Notes under the pieces: generated by a model
Databases searched by the model: none
Told to the model about the DNA's origin: nothing
What the model saw: only the letters and a program-made list of their open reading frames with translations
Program-made: the position numbers and the translations under genes
Shown here: positions 12,439 to 12,619 of the stretch, piece by piece
Layout of the letters: the number at the start of each line of letters is the position of its first letter
Position numbering within the stretch: position 1 is the stretch's first letter
Assembly (NCBI GenBank): GCA_035543875.1
Contig: DATKIY010000056.1
Location: forward strand, 1-12,619
DNA: 12,619 nucleotides
Direction: 5' to 3'
Origin: DATKIY01 sp035543875
GTDB lineage: Bacteria; Actinomycetota; Actinomycetes; JAHEKZ01

Positions 12439-12619
12439 ATGCAGCAGTTGGCTGTGAAAAGCCGCGTTCGAATACAGGCCGCCCGAACGCGCGCAATCGA
12501 CTCCACCCTGAATGCGGCGGCAGGGCTCGGTCTCGTGACAACTGCGGCCATTGGCGACTCGTCAGCTTTCCTCTGGCGTGATTCCGCGGAATCCACAGGC
12601 GAATTCTTATCGCGCGTGG
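12439..12619 (+). CDS. Unidentified reading frame truncated by the right edge
   Basis: An ATG at 12439 opens a frame that stays open for 60 codons to the window end. The product begins MQQLAVKSRVRIQAARTRAI, with a basic N-terminus, then a moderately hydrophobic stretch (LNAAAGLGLVTTAAIGD) and a polar part ending near TGEFLSRV. No family was recognised. A ribosome binding site is weak at best. The frame follows an AT-rich island with promoter-like hexamers, which supports a gene start here, but an open frame of this length in GC-rich DNA can also be chance. Confidence 0.4.
   Translation, partial: MQQLAVKSRVRIQAARTRAIDSTLNAAAGLGLVTTAAIGDSSAFLWRDSAESTGEFLSRV

Overview
The window looks like chromosomal DNA from a high-GC Gram-positive bacterium (Actinomycetota). 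The evidence is GC-rich coding DNA throughout, GTG as the start codon of most genes, TANNNT-type -10 elements, and a left half with the gene order known from mycobacteria and streptomycetes: small basic protein, DUF881, gcvH, FHA protein (GarA/OdhI), MerR regulator (FtsR), DUF151 nuclease-like protein, second MerR regulator, gcvP. This order matches M. tuberculosis Rv1824-Rv1830 followed by gcvB, with the Rv1831 position empty. The lineage below phylum cannot be fixed from this stretch.

Region 1 (1-7576) is a conserved housekeeping block. Two membrane proteins (Sbp and DUF881) open it in a tightly overlapping operon. It then carries two parts of the glycine cleavage system, GcvH (lipoyl carrier) and GcvP (glycine decarboxylase); GcvT and GcvL are not here. 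Between them lie an FHA-domain metabolic switch protein, two MerR-family regulators and a DUF151 protein. gcvP is preceded by a well-preserved tandem glycine riboswitch, so glycine should control its expression directly. Promoter-like sequences precede the FHA gene, the DUF151 gene (apparently leaderless) and the second MerR gene, so the block is probably several transcription units.

Region 2 (7643-10335) is an accessory three-gene operon: a type III polyketide synthase, an isoprenylcysteine-carboxyl-methyltransferase-like membrane methyltransferase and an FAD-dependent oxidoreductase, with a 3-nt gap and a 4-nt overlap. The gene set matches known phenolic-lipid or alkyl-quinone operons (Streptomyces srsABC and mycobacterial polyketide quinone loci). 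The likely product is a methylated, oxidised alkylresorcinol or quinone that sits in the membrane. This is the most interesting biosynthetic part of the window.

Region 3 (10336-12619) holds a convergent HAD-family phosphatase on the minus strand, a 321-base non-coding gap, a secreted beta-propeller protein of the ScyD/ScyE type, an AT-rich island with a short palindrome, and the start of an unidentified reading frame that runs off the right edge. No mobile element, CRISPR array, tRNA or rRNA was seen.
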